Assembly (NCBI RefSeq): GCF_011065895.1
Contig: NZ_JAALCR010000009.1
Coordinates: forward strand, 62,001 to 126,000
Direction of reading: 5' to 3'
DNA: 64,000 nt
Origin: Paludisphaera rhizosphaerae
GTDB lineage: Bacteria > Planctomycetota > Planctomycetia > Isosphaerales > Isosphaeraceae
Of this stretch, positions 6,988-16,504 are shown piece by piece. Position numbers and translations under genes: made by a program. A model generated the notes under the pieces. It ran no database searches and was not told the origin of the DNA. It saw only the letters and a list, made by a program, of their open reading frames with translations. Numbering within the stretch: the first letter of the stretch is position 1; each line of letters starts with the position of its first letter.

Positions 6988-9900
6988 TTACCTCGGCATC
7001 CAGACGCGGACCAGGGAGAGGAGCTTCTCAACGTCGAGGGGCTTGGCCATGTAGTCGTTGGCTCCGGCGGAGATGCATTTCTCCTGATCGTCGGGCATGG
7101 CCTTGGCGGTCAGCATGATGATGGGGAGATATTTCCACTCGTTCCGCTTGCGGATCTCGCGGACGGCGGTGAGGCCGTCCATCTCCGGCATCATGACGTC
7201 CATGAGGACCAGGTCGATCCGGAGCGCGGGATCGGCCCCGGACGTTTCCAGGGCTTCCAGCGACTCGCGGCCGTTGCGGGCGATCTGCACGATCGAGCCC
7301 CGGCGCTCCAGGACGCTGGTGAGCGCGAAGACGTTGCGGACGTCGTCCTCCACGATCAGGACTCGCTTGCCCTCGAGCGCGGCGTCGCGGCTCTGGGCCC
7401 GTTCGAGCATCCGCTGCTGTTCCGGAGGAAGGTCGGCCACGACCTGGTGGAGGAAGAGCGTCACCTCGTCCAGCAGCCGTTCGGGGGACTTGGCGCCCTT
7501 GATGATGATCGACTTCGAATAGCGACGGAGCGTCTGTTCCTGCTCGGCCGTCAACTCGCGCCCGGTGTAGACGATGACCGGCGGGAACGAGTAGGCGTCC
7601 TCACGGCTCAGCGTCTCCAGCAGCGAGTATCCCGAGGCGTCCGGCAACGAGAGGTCCAGGACCATGCAGTCGAACGTCTCCTCCTTGAGCCGGGCGAGGC
7701 ATTCCGCAGCGCTCCGGACGCCGACGGTCTCGACGTCGTGGGTGCCCAGGAGTTTGCGGACGCTGTCGAGCTGAACGGCGTCGTCCTCGACCACGAGCAC
7801 CCGGCGCATTCGACGAGAGAACCGCCTCTCCAGGCCGCCGAGGGCCTGGATCAACTCATCCCGCTTGACCGGCTTGAGCATGTAGCCGACCGCGCCCAAC
7901 GAGAGCGCCGTCTGTGCGTAGTCGCCGCCGGAGACGACGTGGACGGGGATGTGCCTTGTGCGGGCGTCGTGCTTGAGGCGGTCGAGCACGGTGAGCCCCG
8001 ACTGGTCGGGAAGGCCGACGTCGAGCACGATGGCGCTGGGGAGATACTGAACGGCCACCGCCACCGCTTCCTCGGCCGTCGCCGCGACCAGGCACTGGAA
8101 GTCCAGCTCCCGGGCCAGGTCGTAGAGGATTCTCGCGAAGGCCTCGTCGTCCTCGACCACCAGGATGACGCGGCCGTTGCCATTGAGGCGCTCTCGGTCG
8201 TCGTCGATTCGCCTTGGAGCGATGGGCGACGATGGAGCAGCCTCGACCGGGCGTCGGGGCTGATCGACGGAGGCGTCGGGGACTGCGTCGCTCAGTACGG
8301 CGCGGGGCGGCGCCTTGTCGATCATCCGGGGCGCGACGAAGCTCGGGTCGTAGGTCGCCGGGATCGTCACCGTGAACGAACTGCCGCGGCCCGGCTGGCT
8401 GTCCAGCTTGATCGATCCGCCGAGAAGCCTCGCCAACTCGCGTGAAATGGAGAGCCCCAGGCCGGTGCCGCCGTACTTTCGGTTGGTCGTGCCGTCGGCC
8501 TGGTGGAAGGCCTCGAAGATCACCTCTTGCTGATCGGCGGCGATGCCGATTCCGGTGTCCTCGACCGTGAAGCCGATCCGACCCTTGGCGTCGGTCGCAA
8601 CCACAAGCTTGACCTCGCCGCGCTCGGTAAACTTGAACGCATTCGAGAGAAGGTTTTTGAGCACCTGTTCAAAACGTTGCCTGTCGGTCTGGATCTCCTC
8701 AGGGCAGTCGGGGGCGATCTTCGTCGAGAAGGTGATTCCCTTCTCGTCCGCCACTGGGCCGAAGGTACGCGACAGACCTCCAAGAAGGTCGGCGATCGCG
8801 ACGGGCTCGGGCCGGACGTCCATGCGGCCGGCCTCGATCTTGGAGAGGTCGAGGATGTCGTTGATGAGATTCAGCAGGTCGTTGCCGGCCGACTGGATGG
8901 TCCGAGCGTACTGCACTTCCTCATCGCTCAGACGTCCGCCCGGGTTGTCGGAGAGGAGCTTGGCGAGGATGAGCGACGAGTTGAGCGGGGTCCGAAGCTC
9001 GTGCGACATGTTGGCCAGGAAGTCGGACTTGTAGCGGCTCGCCTGTTCGAGTTCGCGAGTCCGGAGTTCCAGCGACCCCCGCGCCCGGGCGAGACCGTCG
9101 CGCTGGTCTTCGAGCGTCCGCGTCTGCTCCTCAAGCTGCACGTTGACCTGTTCAAGCTCCGCCTGTTGCAGTTCGAGCTGGGACTGCGATTCTTTGAGGG
9201 CGCGGCTCTGCTCGTCAAGCTCCTCGTTCGAGACCCGCAGCTCTTCCGCCTGAGCTTGAAGCTCCTCCGCCTGGCGCTGGGTTTCTTCCAGCAGGTTTTG
9301 AAGGTGCAATCGGTAGTCGGCCGCCCTCAGGGCTCGGGCGATGAAATCCGAGTTTGTGGAGAGGAGCTCGCTCGACAGCGGCCCCATCGTGTGGAGGTTG
9401 CCGAGCTCGATCAGGCCGGCCACGCCGCTTTCGGATTTCACGGGTGAGATGACGAGATGCCCCGGCTTCGATCGGCCGAGTCCGGTTCCGATCGTCAGAT
9501 AGCCTTCGGGGACGTTGTCGAGAACGAAGGCCCGGTCGTCCCTGGCCGCCTGCCATAGCAGACCGTCGCCCGCCTCGACGCGCTCGGGGACGGCGCCGTC
9601 GGTCGGCACGCCGTACGCGGCGATCCGATTGAAGCCGTTTCCAGCCCGGGCGAAGAACGCGCCAGCCTGCGCGCCGAGATATTCGGCGAGGAACTTCAAT
9701 GCGTTCTCGCCGATCTGGTTGGGCTGCTGGTCGCCGGCCAGGGCGGTACTGAGGCCCACCGTCCCCTTCTGGAGCCACTCCCGGCGGCGCTGGGCCAGTG
9801 CGGTTCTGCGGAGGAAGAGCCACAAGGCGGCCGACAAGGCGACGCCCAGCAGGGCGCTGAGGATCCCGCTCCCCACCGCCATCTTGAAGGCGCCGCCGGC

Positions 9901-10455
9901 TTCTTCCATGCGATCGTTGCGGGCGCGACGCTCGTCTCCCTCGAGCTGACGCATTCCGTTGCGGATGGCGTCCATCGCCTCCTTGCCGTGATCGGTCGCC
10001 ACGATCTTGCGGGCGGCGTCGAAGCCCTCCGTGCGGCGGACCTGGATGGTCTCGCCAAGCTCGTTCAGCTTCGCCGCAACGCTTTCTTTCAGGGCGGCGA
10101 TTCGTTCGGTCTTGAAGAGGGAATCGCTCAGGTGCGTCTCAACGTCCTGGAGCGTGGGATCGATCTGCGAGAGGGCGCGATTGTACGGCTCCAGGTAGCG
10201 ATCGTCTCCCGTGATGACGAACCCGCGCTGGCCGGTCTCGGCGTCCTTTACGAGCGAGAGGAGATCGTTAAGCCTGGTCAGAGCGACGTGCGTCTGCGTG
10301 GTCGCCTCAAAGGCGGTCACGATCTTTTGAATGTTCAAATAAGACAGGAGCCCGCCGAGCGCGAAGAAGAGGACGACGGCGATGAATCCCAGGACCAGGG
10401 AGACGGGCAGATCGGTCGCCGCGTTTCCGCGGCGGGCGGTCGAATTCGGCATCAT
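6988..10455 (-). CDS. hybrid sensor histidine kinase, CHASE3-GAF-HisKA-HATPase-3xREC
   Basis: A 1155-residue membrane-bound hybrid kinase. Helices at about 18-40 and 193-216 bracket a CHASE3 sensor domain (KDAETGQRGFVITGDDRYLE at 70-89). A GAF-like domain (about 230-385) and a long coiled coil of E/Q/L heptads (385-475) lead into HisKA (SHELRTPLN, phospho-acceptor H485) and HATPase_c (N605 in NLLSNAFKF, DTGIGI at 633, GGTGLGL at 662). Three receiver domains follow, with phospho-acceptor aspartates near D812, D934 and D1086. The first two and the last keep the acidic pair, Asp and Lys. No output domain or histidine phosphotransfer domain is present in the window, so partners lie elsewhere unless the downstream GNAT-like protein is one. 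Confidence 0.95.
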   Translation of the reverse strand: MMPNSTARRGNAATDLPVSLVLGFIAVVLFFALGGLLSYLNIQKIVTAFEATTQTHVALTRLNDLLSLVKDAETGQRGFVITGDDRYLEPYNRALSQIDPTLQDVETHLSDSLFKTERIAALKESVAAKLNELGETIQVRRTEGFDAARKIVATDHGKEAMDAIRNGMRQLEGDERRARNDRMEEAGGAFKMAVGSGILSALLGVALSAALWLFLRRTALAQRRREWLQKGTVGLSTALAGDQQPNQIGENALKFLAEYLGAQAGAFFARAGNGFNRIAAYGVPTDGAVPERVEAGDGLLWQAARDDRAFVLDNVPEGYLTIGTGLGRSKPGHLVISPVKSESGVAGLIELGNLHTMGPLSSELLSTNSDFIARALRAADYRLHLQNLLEETQRQAEELQAQAEELRVSNEELDEQSRALKESQSQLELQQAELEQVNVQLEEQTRTLEDQRDGLARARGSLELRTRELEQASRYKSDFLANMSHELRTPLNSSLILAKLLSDNPGGRLSDEEVQYARTIQSAGNDLLNLINDILDLSKIEAGRMDVRPEPVAIADLLGGLSRTFGPVADEKGITFSTKIAPDCPEEIQTDRQRFEQVLKNLLSNAFKFTERGEVKLVVATDAKGRIGFTVEDTGIGIAADQQEVIFEAFHQADGTTNRKYGGTGLGLSISRELARLLGGSIKLDSQPGRGSSFTVTIPATYDPSFVAPRMIDKAPPRAVLSDAVPDASVDQPRRPVEAAPSSPIAPRRIDDDRERLNGNGRVILVVEDDEAFARILYDLARELDFQCLVAATAEEAVAVAVQYLPSAIVLDVGLPDQSGLTVLDRLKHDARTRHIPVHVVSGGDYAQTALSLGAVGYMLKPVKRDELIQALGGLERRFSRRMRRVLVVEDDAVQLDSVRKLLGTHDVETVGVRSAAECLARLKEETFDCMVLDLSLPDASGYSLLETLSREDAYSFPPVIVYTGRELTAEQEQTLRRYSKSIIIKGAKSPERLLDEVTLFLHQVVADLPPEQQRMLERAQSRDAALEGKRVLIVEDDVRNVFALTSVLERRGSIVQIARNGRESLEALETSGADPALRIDLVLMDVMMPEMDGLTAVREIRKRNEWKYLPIIMLTAKAMPDDQEKCISAGANDYMAKPLDVEKLLSLVRVWMPR

Positions 10456-10639
10456 GGCTTCCGTATGGGAGGAACCGCGAGGAGCCCGGCGGGAGATCGG
10501 GGCCTGATTCGGTCAGTCGGATTGTACTCGGTTCGGAGACCTTCTCGCCGCGCCAGTGCGAGACGGCCGCCTGCTTGCATCGAGACGAGAGCCGGATTCT
10601 ACTGTGGACCGACCCCGGACGGCTCATGGGAGGAAGAAG
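10456..10639. promoter_or_regulatory. divergent promoter region between kinase and hydrolase
   Basis: This 184-base spacer separates the minus-strand hybrid kinase operon from the plus-strand secreted hydrolase and should carry both promoters. No strong inverted repeat or consensus promoter is obvious by eye. An AGGAAG Shine-Dalgarno sits at its right edge for the hydrolase. Confidence 0.4.
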
Positions 10640-12514
10640 ATGAATCGGATCACGATCCTCGGTGTGTTGATCTGGATCGGTCTGGCTGGTTCCGCCTCGG
10701 CGCAGGCGCCGGTGGGGGCCGCGGGCGCGGTCGCCGTCGAGAAGAACGTGATGGTCCCCATGCGCGACGGCGTCCGGCTCGCCACGGACGTTTATCACCC
10801 CGCGAAGGACGGGAAGCCGCTCGACGGCTCGTTCCCCGTCATCCTGACCCGGCTCCCTTACAACAAGGACGGTTCGCAGGGGATCGGGAACTACTTCGCC
10901 GCCAACGGGTACGTCCTGGTGGCGCAGGACACGCGAGGTCGGTACAAGTCGGAGGGCGTCTGGCGCATGCTCGTCGACGACGGGCCCGACGGGATCGACT
11001 GCGCGAAGTGGATTCTCGGTCAGTCGTGGTCGAACGGCAAGATCGGGATGATCGGCACGTCATACGTCGGCGGCACCCAGCACGCGATGGCGATGCTCGA
11101 CGCGCCGGGGCTGGCGACGGTCATCCCCGTGGACGCCATGTCGAACATCGGCCGCCACGGCCTGCGGAACGCCGGGGCGTTCGAGATGCGGTTCTGGAAC
11201 TGGATCTTCCTCAACGCCGGCCGAGGCAGCCGCGCCGGCCACGACCCCGGGACCGAGTCCGTGCTCAAGGAATTGTCATCCCAGCGGTTCGCGTACCTCG
11301 CCAACCTCCCCACGCGACGCGGGGCGACGCCGCTGCACCTCGCCACGGAGTATGAGGACTGGCTCGTGTCGGCGATGGAGCACGGCGGGAACACCGCGTT
11401 CTGGTCGCAGAACAACATCATCGACGCTCCCGAGCGTTACAAGGACGTCCCCGTCTACCTCGTCGGCGGCTGGTACGATTCGTGGGGGGCGAGCACGACG
11501 GGGAACTACCGGGCCCTCAGCCGGACGCTGCACAGCCCGGTCTATCTGATCATGGGCCCCTGGATCCACGGCCGACAGGCGGCGTCCTGGCATGGGCAGG
11601 TGAACTTCGGCTCGGACTCGGCGATCGCCGACGAAATGGCCTGGCGGAAGGAGTGGTACGACCACTGGCTGAAGGGCGTCGAGAACAGCATCGGCAAGTC
11701 GGCCCCGTTCGCGACCCCCGTCCGGATCTTCGTCATGGGGACCGGCGACGGCGGCAAGGACGACAAGGGCCGCCTCAACCACGGCGGCTCCTGGCGCGAC
11801 GAACACGAATGGCCCCTGGCCCGGACGCGATACACCGACTACTACCTGCATCGCGACGGCCGGCTCGACACCGACCGTTCCACCGTCCCCTCGGAATCGA
11901 CCCAATTCCAGTTCGACCCCCGGAACCCGGTCCCGACGATCGGCGGCAACATCTCCTCGGGCGACGACATCCTGCTTCAAGGCGCATGGAACCAGAAGGG
12001 GGGCCCGCACGTCTGGAACTTCACCGCGCCGATTCCTCTCTCGGCCCGCAACGACGTGCTGGTCTTCCAGACCGAGCCGCTGGCCGCCGACACGGAAGTC
12101 ACCGGCGAGATCGAGGTGAAGCTCTTCGCCTCCAGCTCGGCCGTCGACACCGACTTCACGGCCAAGCTGATCGACGTCCATCCGCCGAGCGCCTCGTGGC
12201 CGGGGGGCTTCGACCTGAACATCGGCGACGGCATCATCCGCGGCCGGTTCCGCGAGTCCTTGAAGGAAGAGAAGCTCATGGAGCCGGGCAAGCCCTACGA
12301 GTTCACCATCAAGCTCTACCCGACCTCCAACGTCTTCAAGAAGGGCCACCGGATCCGCGTCGACGTCTCCAGCTCCAACTTCCCCCGGTTCGACGTGAAC
12401 CCCAACACCGGCGAGCCCCTCAACCGCCACCGCCTGACGCAGGTCGCCTCGCAGACCATTTTCCACGACGTCGATCATCCCAGCCGGATCATCCTGCCGG
12501 TGATCCCGCGTTGA
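10640..12514 (+). CDS. secreted CocE/NonD family (peptidase S15-like) hydrolase
   Basis: A 624-residue exported alpha/beta hydrolase. The signal peptide ends near LAGSASAQA. MRDGVRLATDVYHP opens the catalytic domain as in the CocE/NonD and X-Pro dipeptidyl-peptidase family, GTSYVGGTQ carries the nucleophilic serine (near residue 140), and YLIMGPWIHG supplies the catalytic histidine region. The C-terminal jelly-roll domain (GEIEVKLFASSSAVDTDFTAKLIDVHP and the HRIRVDVSSSNFPRFDVNPNTGE block) is typical. Members hydrolyse acyl esters, amides or proline peptides; the substrate is not predictable here. AGGAAG is well placed before ATG 10640. Confidence 0.92.
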   Translation: MNRITILGVLIWIGLAGSASAQAPVGAAGAVAVEKNVMVPMRDGVRLATDVYHPAKDGKPLDGSFPVILTRLPYNKDGSQGIGNYFAANGYVLVAQDTRGRYKSEGVWRMLVDDGPDGIDCAKWILGQSWSNGKIGMIGTSYVGGTQHAMAMLDAPGLATVIPVDAMSNIGRHGLRNAGAFEMRFWNWIFLNAGRGSRAGHDPGTESVLKELSSQRFAYLANLPTRRGATPLHLATEYEDWLVSAMEHGGNTAFWSQNNIIDAPERYKDVPVYLVGGWYDSWGASTTGNYRALSRTLHSPVYLIMGPWIHGRQAASWHGQVNFGSDSAIADEMAWRKEWYDHWLKGVENSIGKSAPFATPVRIFVMGTGDGGKDDKGRLNHGGSWRDEHEWPLARTRYTDYYLHRDGRLDTDRSTVPSESTQFQFDPRNPVPTIGGNISSGDDILLQGAWNQKGGPHVWNFTAPIPLSARNDVLVFQTEPLAADTEVTGEIEVKLFASSSAVDTDFTAKLIDVHPPSASWPGGFDLNIGDGIIRGRFRESLKEEKLMEPGKPYEFTIKLYPTSNVFKKGHRIRVDVSSSNFPRFDVNPNTGEPLNRHRLTQVASQTIFHDVDHPSRIILPVIPR

Positions 12515-12536
12515 CGACCGCGACTCGATGCGAAGT

Positions 12537-13481
12537 TCATCGACCGATGATCTTGAGCATGGGATTGGCCTGTTTCAGAGCCTTCAGCTCTTCGTCGAGA
12601 AGTCCCGAGCCGGAGAGTTGGAGTTGTTTCAGGCGGGGGATCGCGAGCAGGTAGGGAAGCCGTCCAGCCGTCAGCGCGACGCCGTTGATCGAAAGGTCCT
12701 CGAGTGAGGTCGCGCCGGCGAGGGCCTTCAGGCCGTCGTCGGTCAGCGGCGCGTCGTCCAGGTGGAGGGTTTTCAAATACGGGAGTGCTTTCAACTGCGC
12801 CAGTCCTGGGCCGCGAATCTCGGTCCGGAGGAGGTAAAGCGATTCCAGCTCGGTCAGGTCCTGGATCGACGCCAGTCCGGCGTCGGTGATCGGTGAGCCG
12901 TCGAGATAGAGGCTCTGGAGTCGAGGGAGCTTTCCCACATGGACGAGACCGGCGTCGGAGATCGTCGTCCAAGTTTCGGGTTGTCCCCGGGCGGGTTGGG
13001 CGCAGCGGATCACGAGTTCCCGCAGGTTGGGCATCTGCTGCAAGGATTGGAGTGCGGGATCTGTGACATTGGTGTTGTCGATCTCCAGACGATGCAACTG
13101 ACCGCCGGACGAATCCGCGAGATGGTGCAGCATCGAGCCGTCGTACTTCGGGCCTCGGAAGACTGCGTCGCAGTTCTCGACTCGACCAATCCGTCCCAAA
13201 AATCCGGGGCGGACGATCGTCACGATCGGCATGCCTCTCAACGACTTGACCTCGGCCTTGAACCGTTTGGCGGCTGCGCTGGGGGCGGACGGGTCGTAGT
13301 TGTGGAAGGCGTCGTAAAGGCTCTCCGCCCAGGGGCCGAGCCGAGTGATCGTGGATCGGTCCAGTTGGAGGAACGCGAACAGCATGAGGCCGAGGGCGTT
13401 CACCGTCAGCAGCACTTTCAGGCGACGGCTGGAATGCTTCGGCGGTGGCAGGTCGTCGGTTGAAGGGGCGTCGGGGTTCAT
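12537..13481 (-). CDS. membrane-anchored leucine-rich-repeat protein, copy 3 of a tandem triplet
   Basis: A 314-residue protein with one N-terminal membrane segment (about 24-43, LLTVNALGLMLFAFLQLD) and a C-terminal array of about seven leucine-rich repeats of the RNI-like/LRR_6 type, each with a core such as LQSLYLDGSPITDAGLASI. Such proteins are probably anchored with the repeats facing outward and bind partners; no catalytic motif is present. It is the most diverged and last member of three head-to-tail paralogues on the minus strand, 23 bases after the copy at 13505. The shared pieces LDRSTITRLGPWAESLYDAF and SAAAKRF mark the family. Confidence 0.85.
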   Translation of the reverse strand: MNPDAPSTDDLPPPKHSSRRLKVLLTVNALGLMLFAFLQLDRSTITRLGPWAESLYDAFHNYDPSAPSAAAKRFKAEVKSLRGMPIVTIVRPGFLGRIGRVENCDAVFRGPKYDGSMLHHLADSSGGQLHRLEIDNTNVTDPALQSLQQMPNLRELVIRCAQPARGQPETWTTISDAGLVHVGKLPRLQSLYLDGSPITDAGLASIQDLTELESLYLLRTEIRGPGLAQLKALPYLKTLHLDDAPLTDDGLKALAGATSLEDLSINGVALTAGRLPYLLAIPRLKQLQLSGSGLLDEELKALKQANPMLKIIGR

Positions 13482-13504
13482 GGATCGTTGACCGAGGACA
13501 CGGT

Positions 13505-14476
13505 TCAGTTCTGGATCTTGAGCGACGGCCTGGCCTTTCGGAGGGCGTCCACTTCCACGTCGAGGAGGCCGCAGCCCTGGAGGCTCAGGTTTGTCAGGCG
13601 GGGGAGCTTCAGCAGCAGCGGGAGTTGCTCGGGAGGCAGCGTGACGTCCTGGAGCGTGAGGGACTGAAGGGAAGTCACGCCGGCCAGGGCTTTTAAACCG
13701 TCGTCGGTCAGCATGTCGCCGCTGATGTACAGGCTGGACAGGGTGGGATGCGATTGCAGATGCACGAGGCCCGGGCCCTGGATTTCGGTCCTCGTGAGCA
13801 TGAGTGAAGAAAGGCTGGGCAGATTCTTGACGACCGCCAGGCCTGCGTCGGTGATCGGTACGTTATGCAGGTCCAGACTGTGGAGCTGGGGGAGTTTCGC
13901 CAGGTGGGCCAGTCCCGCGTCCGAGATCTTCGGTTGAAGGATCGGCCAGCCACGACCTGGGGGGTAGTAGTAGATCCCCAGGTGACTGAGGTTCGTCATG
14001 CCCTCCAGGTGACGGAGGCCGTCGTCCGTAATGCTCGTCTGGTGTAACCAGAGGGCGGAGATTCGGGAGCCGTACGAAGCGGCGAGGCGAGCCAGCGCCG
14101 CATCGTCGTACTTCGGGCCTTCGAACCGGGCCTCGTAGGTCTCAGCGCGACCGATGAAGCCGAGCAATCCCGGCCTCACGACCTGAATGGTGACCGAGCC
14201 GCCGAGGGCTCGCACCTCCTCTTTGAACCGCTCGGCCGCCGCGCTGGGGGCGTCCGGATCTGGGATGTGGAAGGTGTCGTACAGGCTCTCGGCCCAGGAG
14301 CCCAGCCGGCTGACGGTCGTCCGGTCGAGCTGGATGAACTGGGACACCGCGAAGCCCATCGCGAGCAGCGCCAGCAGGGCCTGCAGTCGGCGGCGGGGAC
14401 GCCTTGGCGGAGGCGACGGCTCGCCGGCCGGGGGGACGTCGGGATTCGCGGGTCGTAGATCGACGTCAGGGTTCAT
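13505..14476 (-). CDS. membrane-anchored leucine-rich-repeat protein, copy 2 of a tandem triplet
   Basis: A 323-residue paralogue of its neighbours with the same plan: a proline-rich cytosolic N-terminus, one membrane helix (about 33-50, LLALLAMGFAVSQFIQLDR), a linker with GSWAESLYDTFHIPDPDAPS, and LRRs such as LHSLDLHNVPITDAGLAVV. It begins 20 bases after the stop of the copy at 14497, so the three are likely cotranscribed. Most differences from the other copies lie in the linker and the outer repeat positions, which may reflect divergent binding. Confidence 0.85.
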   Translation of the reverse strand: MNPDVDLRPANPDVPPAGEPSPPPRRPRRRLQALLALLAMGFAVSQFIQLDRTTVSRLGSWAESLYDTFHIPDPDAPSAAAERFKEEVRALGGSVTIQVVRPGLLGFIGRAETYEARFEGPKYDDAALARLAASYGSRISALWLHQTSITDDGLRHLEGMTNLSHLGIYYYPPGRGWPILQPKISDAGLAHLAKLPQLHSLDLHNVPITDAGLAVVKNLPSLSSLMLTRTEIQGPGLVHLQSHPTLSSLYISGDMLTDDGLKALAGVTSLQSLTLQDVTLPPEQLPLLLKLPRLTNLSLQGCGLLDVEVDALRKARPSLKIQN

Positions 14477-14496
14477 GGTGGTTCCCGCTGTGGCCG

Positions 14497-15462
14497 TCAG
14501 TTCTTGATCTTCAAGGACGGTTTCGCCTTCCGGAGGCCGTCAAGCTCCTCGTCGAGGAGGCCGCAGCCGTGGATGTTGAGTTCCTGGAGGCGAGGGATCG
14601 CTTGCAGGAGGGGGAGCTGGTTCGGGGTCAGCCCGACGCCGTCGAGCGAGAGAAACTGGAGTGACGTCGCGCCGGCCAGGGCGTTCAGGCCGTCGTCCGA
14701 CACCTCGCCGCCGTTCAGGTTCAGGAGGAGCAGACTCGGCAGCGACTTCAACTGCGCCAGGCCCGAGCCGCGCACCTCGGTTTGCATGAGGTAGAGCGAC
14801 TGCAACTTGGGCAGATCCTTGATCGAGGCCAGGCCGGCGTCCGTGATCGGAGCCTGGCTGAGCCAGATGGTCCAGAGTTGGGGGAGCTTCGCCAGATGGG
14901 CCAGGCCGGCGTCGGTGATCTTCGTCTGGGGGGCTGGTCGGCCTCGGCCGAGGCTGTAGTAGTGGATCGTGAGATGACGGAGGTTCGTCATGCGCTCCAG
15001 ATGCCGGAAGCCGGCGTCCGAGACGTTCGGATTACGCAGGTCGAGGTTGAGCAGCAGAGAGCCGTAGGAGTCCGCGAGCCGCTCCAAGGCCGCGTCGTTG
15101 CAAGCTGGGCCTTCCATGACGGCCCCGTAGGTTTCCTCGCGACCGAAGACGCCGAGGAAGCCGGGCTTCAGCACCTGCACGTATCCCTTGCCCCCAACGG
15201 CTTGCACTGCCTCCTTGAAGCGTTTCGCGGCCGAGCTGGGGGCGGAGAGGTCATGGTTGTTGAAGACGTCGTAGACGTTCTCCGCCCAGGGGCCCAGCAG
15301 CGAGACCGTCGACCGATCCAACTGGATGAACAGCGACACGGCGAAACCCACCGCGAGCAGGGCCAGCAGCGCGCGGAGTCGGTGGTTGGGACGCGTCGGC
15401 GGCGGGGCGGGATCGCCGCTCGGCGAGGCTTCGACGTTCGCGGGGGGATCGAACTCGGCCAT
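14497..15462 (-). CDS. membrane-anchored leucine-rich-repeat protein, copy 1 of a tandem triplet
   Basis: A 321-residue first member of the tandem LRR set. It shares the proline-rich N-terminus with PPTRPNHRLRALLALLAVGF leading into the membrane helix, then the LDRSTVSLLGPWAENVYDVF linker and repeats ending with LLDEELDGLRKAKPSLKIKN, nearly identical in pattern to the copy at 13505. The region upstream (15463-15626) divides it from the divergent methyltransferase-like gene and probably carries the promoter for the whole triplet. Confidence 0.85.
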   Translation of the reverse strand: MAEFDPPANVEASPSGDPAPPPTRPNHRLRALLALLAVGFAVSLFIQLDRSTVSLLGPWAENVYDVFNNHDLSAPSSAAKRFKEAVQAVGGKGYVQVLKPGFLGVFGREETYGAVMEGPACNDAALERLADSYGSLLLNLDLRNPNVSDAGFRHLERMTNLRHLTIHYYSLGRGRPAPQTKITDAGLAHLAKLPQLWTIWLSQAPITDAGLASIKDLPKLQSLYLMQTEVRGSGLAQLKSLPSLLLLNLNGGEVSDDGLNALAGATSLQFLSLDGVGLTPNQLPLLQAIPRLQELNIHGCGLLDEELDGLRKAKPSLKIKN

Positions 15463-15626
15463 GGAAACGGAGCCCTCCTGTGACAGACGTCGCAGATTCT
15501 TCTATCTGAGACGGCCGCGGCTCGTCAAGGGATCGCGACGCGTCGGAGATGGGAAGCCTCCCCGGGCGCCGATATGATCTTCGGGCGATGCGACGGACGC
15601 GAGAGGATCGGAGCCACGGAGGAAAC

Positions 15627-16388
15627 ATGAGGGGCGACGAATCGGTGGGGATTGCAGCGACGACTTCATCGCCCAGGCCGATGCCGGCGTGGGCGGACGC
15701 GGTCCGGCGCGCTTCGAACTACCTGATGGCCGATATCGGCGGCGGGCCGAGGCCGTGGAAACTGGCCTGGGTGATCGACTTTCAGAAGGCCGGGACGTTC
15801 CCGTTCCTGGGGCTCCTGATCGCCTGGTACGGGAACACCAGCGCCGCCGCCTGGATCTACCTGGCGATGCACGGCGGCTACGGCATGGTCTGGCTTATCA
15901 AGGACCTGGCCTTCTCCGACCCCGCCTGGCAGCGCCGGGCGACGATCCTGGGAGGGCTCAACGTCTTCTTCGGCGTGCTGGTCTGGTACTGGTCGTTCGG
16001 CTGGCTGTTGATCTCGGGGACCTCGCGGCCGACGTATCCATTGCCGGACTACGCCTGGTTCTGCTTCTGCATCAGCCTCTGCCTGGTGGGCACGGCGATC
16101 ATGATCGCGGCCGACGCCCAGAAGTATTTCACGCTGCGCCTGCGCCCGGGGCTCATCACCGACGGCATGTACCGCTACATCCGCCACCCGAACTACCTGG
16201 GCGAGATGATGATCTACGGCTCGTTCGCGCTGATGGTCTGGCACTGGCTGCCGTTCGTGGTGCTGGCGGTGATCTGGGGCGGGGTGTTCGCGGTGAACAT
16301 GATCGCCAAGGAAGCGAGCCTGTCGCGGCATCCCGGCTGGGCGGAGTATCGTCGCCAATCCTGGTGGCTTCTGCCTCTTCTTCTATAG
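15627..16388 (+). CDS. isoprenylcysteine/phospholipid methyltransferase-like membrane protein
   Basis: A 253-residue polytopic protein of the ICMT/PEMT or DUF1295-like superfamily, with five or six helices. The C-terminal LITDGMYRYIRHPNYLGEMM (about 183-202) is the hallmark of this family, where the H-P-N-Y-L segment contributes to SAM binding, and EASLSRHPGWAEYRRQSW follows as the usual second motif. GGAGG at 15618-15622 supports ATG 15627 over the in-frame ATG at 15588. The substrate could be a phospholipid, isoprenoid or fatty acid derivative. It stands alone between divergent and codirectional genes. Confidence 0.85.
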   Translation: MRGDESVGIAATTSSPRPMPAWADAVRRASNYLMADIGGGPRPWKLAWVIDFQKAGTFPFLGLLIAWYGNTSAAAWIYLAMHGGYGMVWLIKDLAFSDPAWQRRATILGGLNVFFGVLVWYWSFGWLLISGTSRPTYPLPDYAWFCFCISLCLVGTAIMIAADAQKYFTLRLRPGLITDGMYRYIRHPNYLGEMMIYGSFALMVWHWLPFVVLAVIWGGVFAVNMIAKEASLSRHPGWAEYRRQSWWLLPLLL

Positions 16389-16504
16389 CGGTCTGACGAC
16401 TGGGTTTGCTTTCAATGGCAGCGCGGGCCGGGTACGATGCCTAAAGGCGAGGGCCGCCGATGGTCGGGCCTTTCGCTCGGGCGCGTACCGATGGAGTCCC
16501 CGCG

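Noticed and set aside
5784-7118. A plus-strand frame of about 444 codons
   Set aside because: It crosses the gene-free stretch and then runs antisense to the GNAT-like gene with low-complexity sequence and no ribosome site.
6829-8445. A plus-strand frame of about 538 codons
   Set aside because: It is antisense to the receiver domains of the hybrid kinase, which has full motifs. It has no family match.
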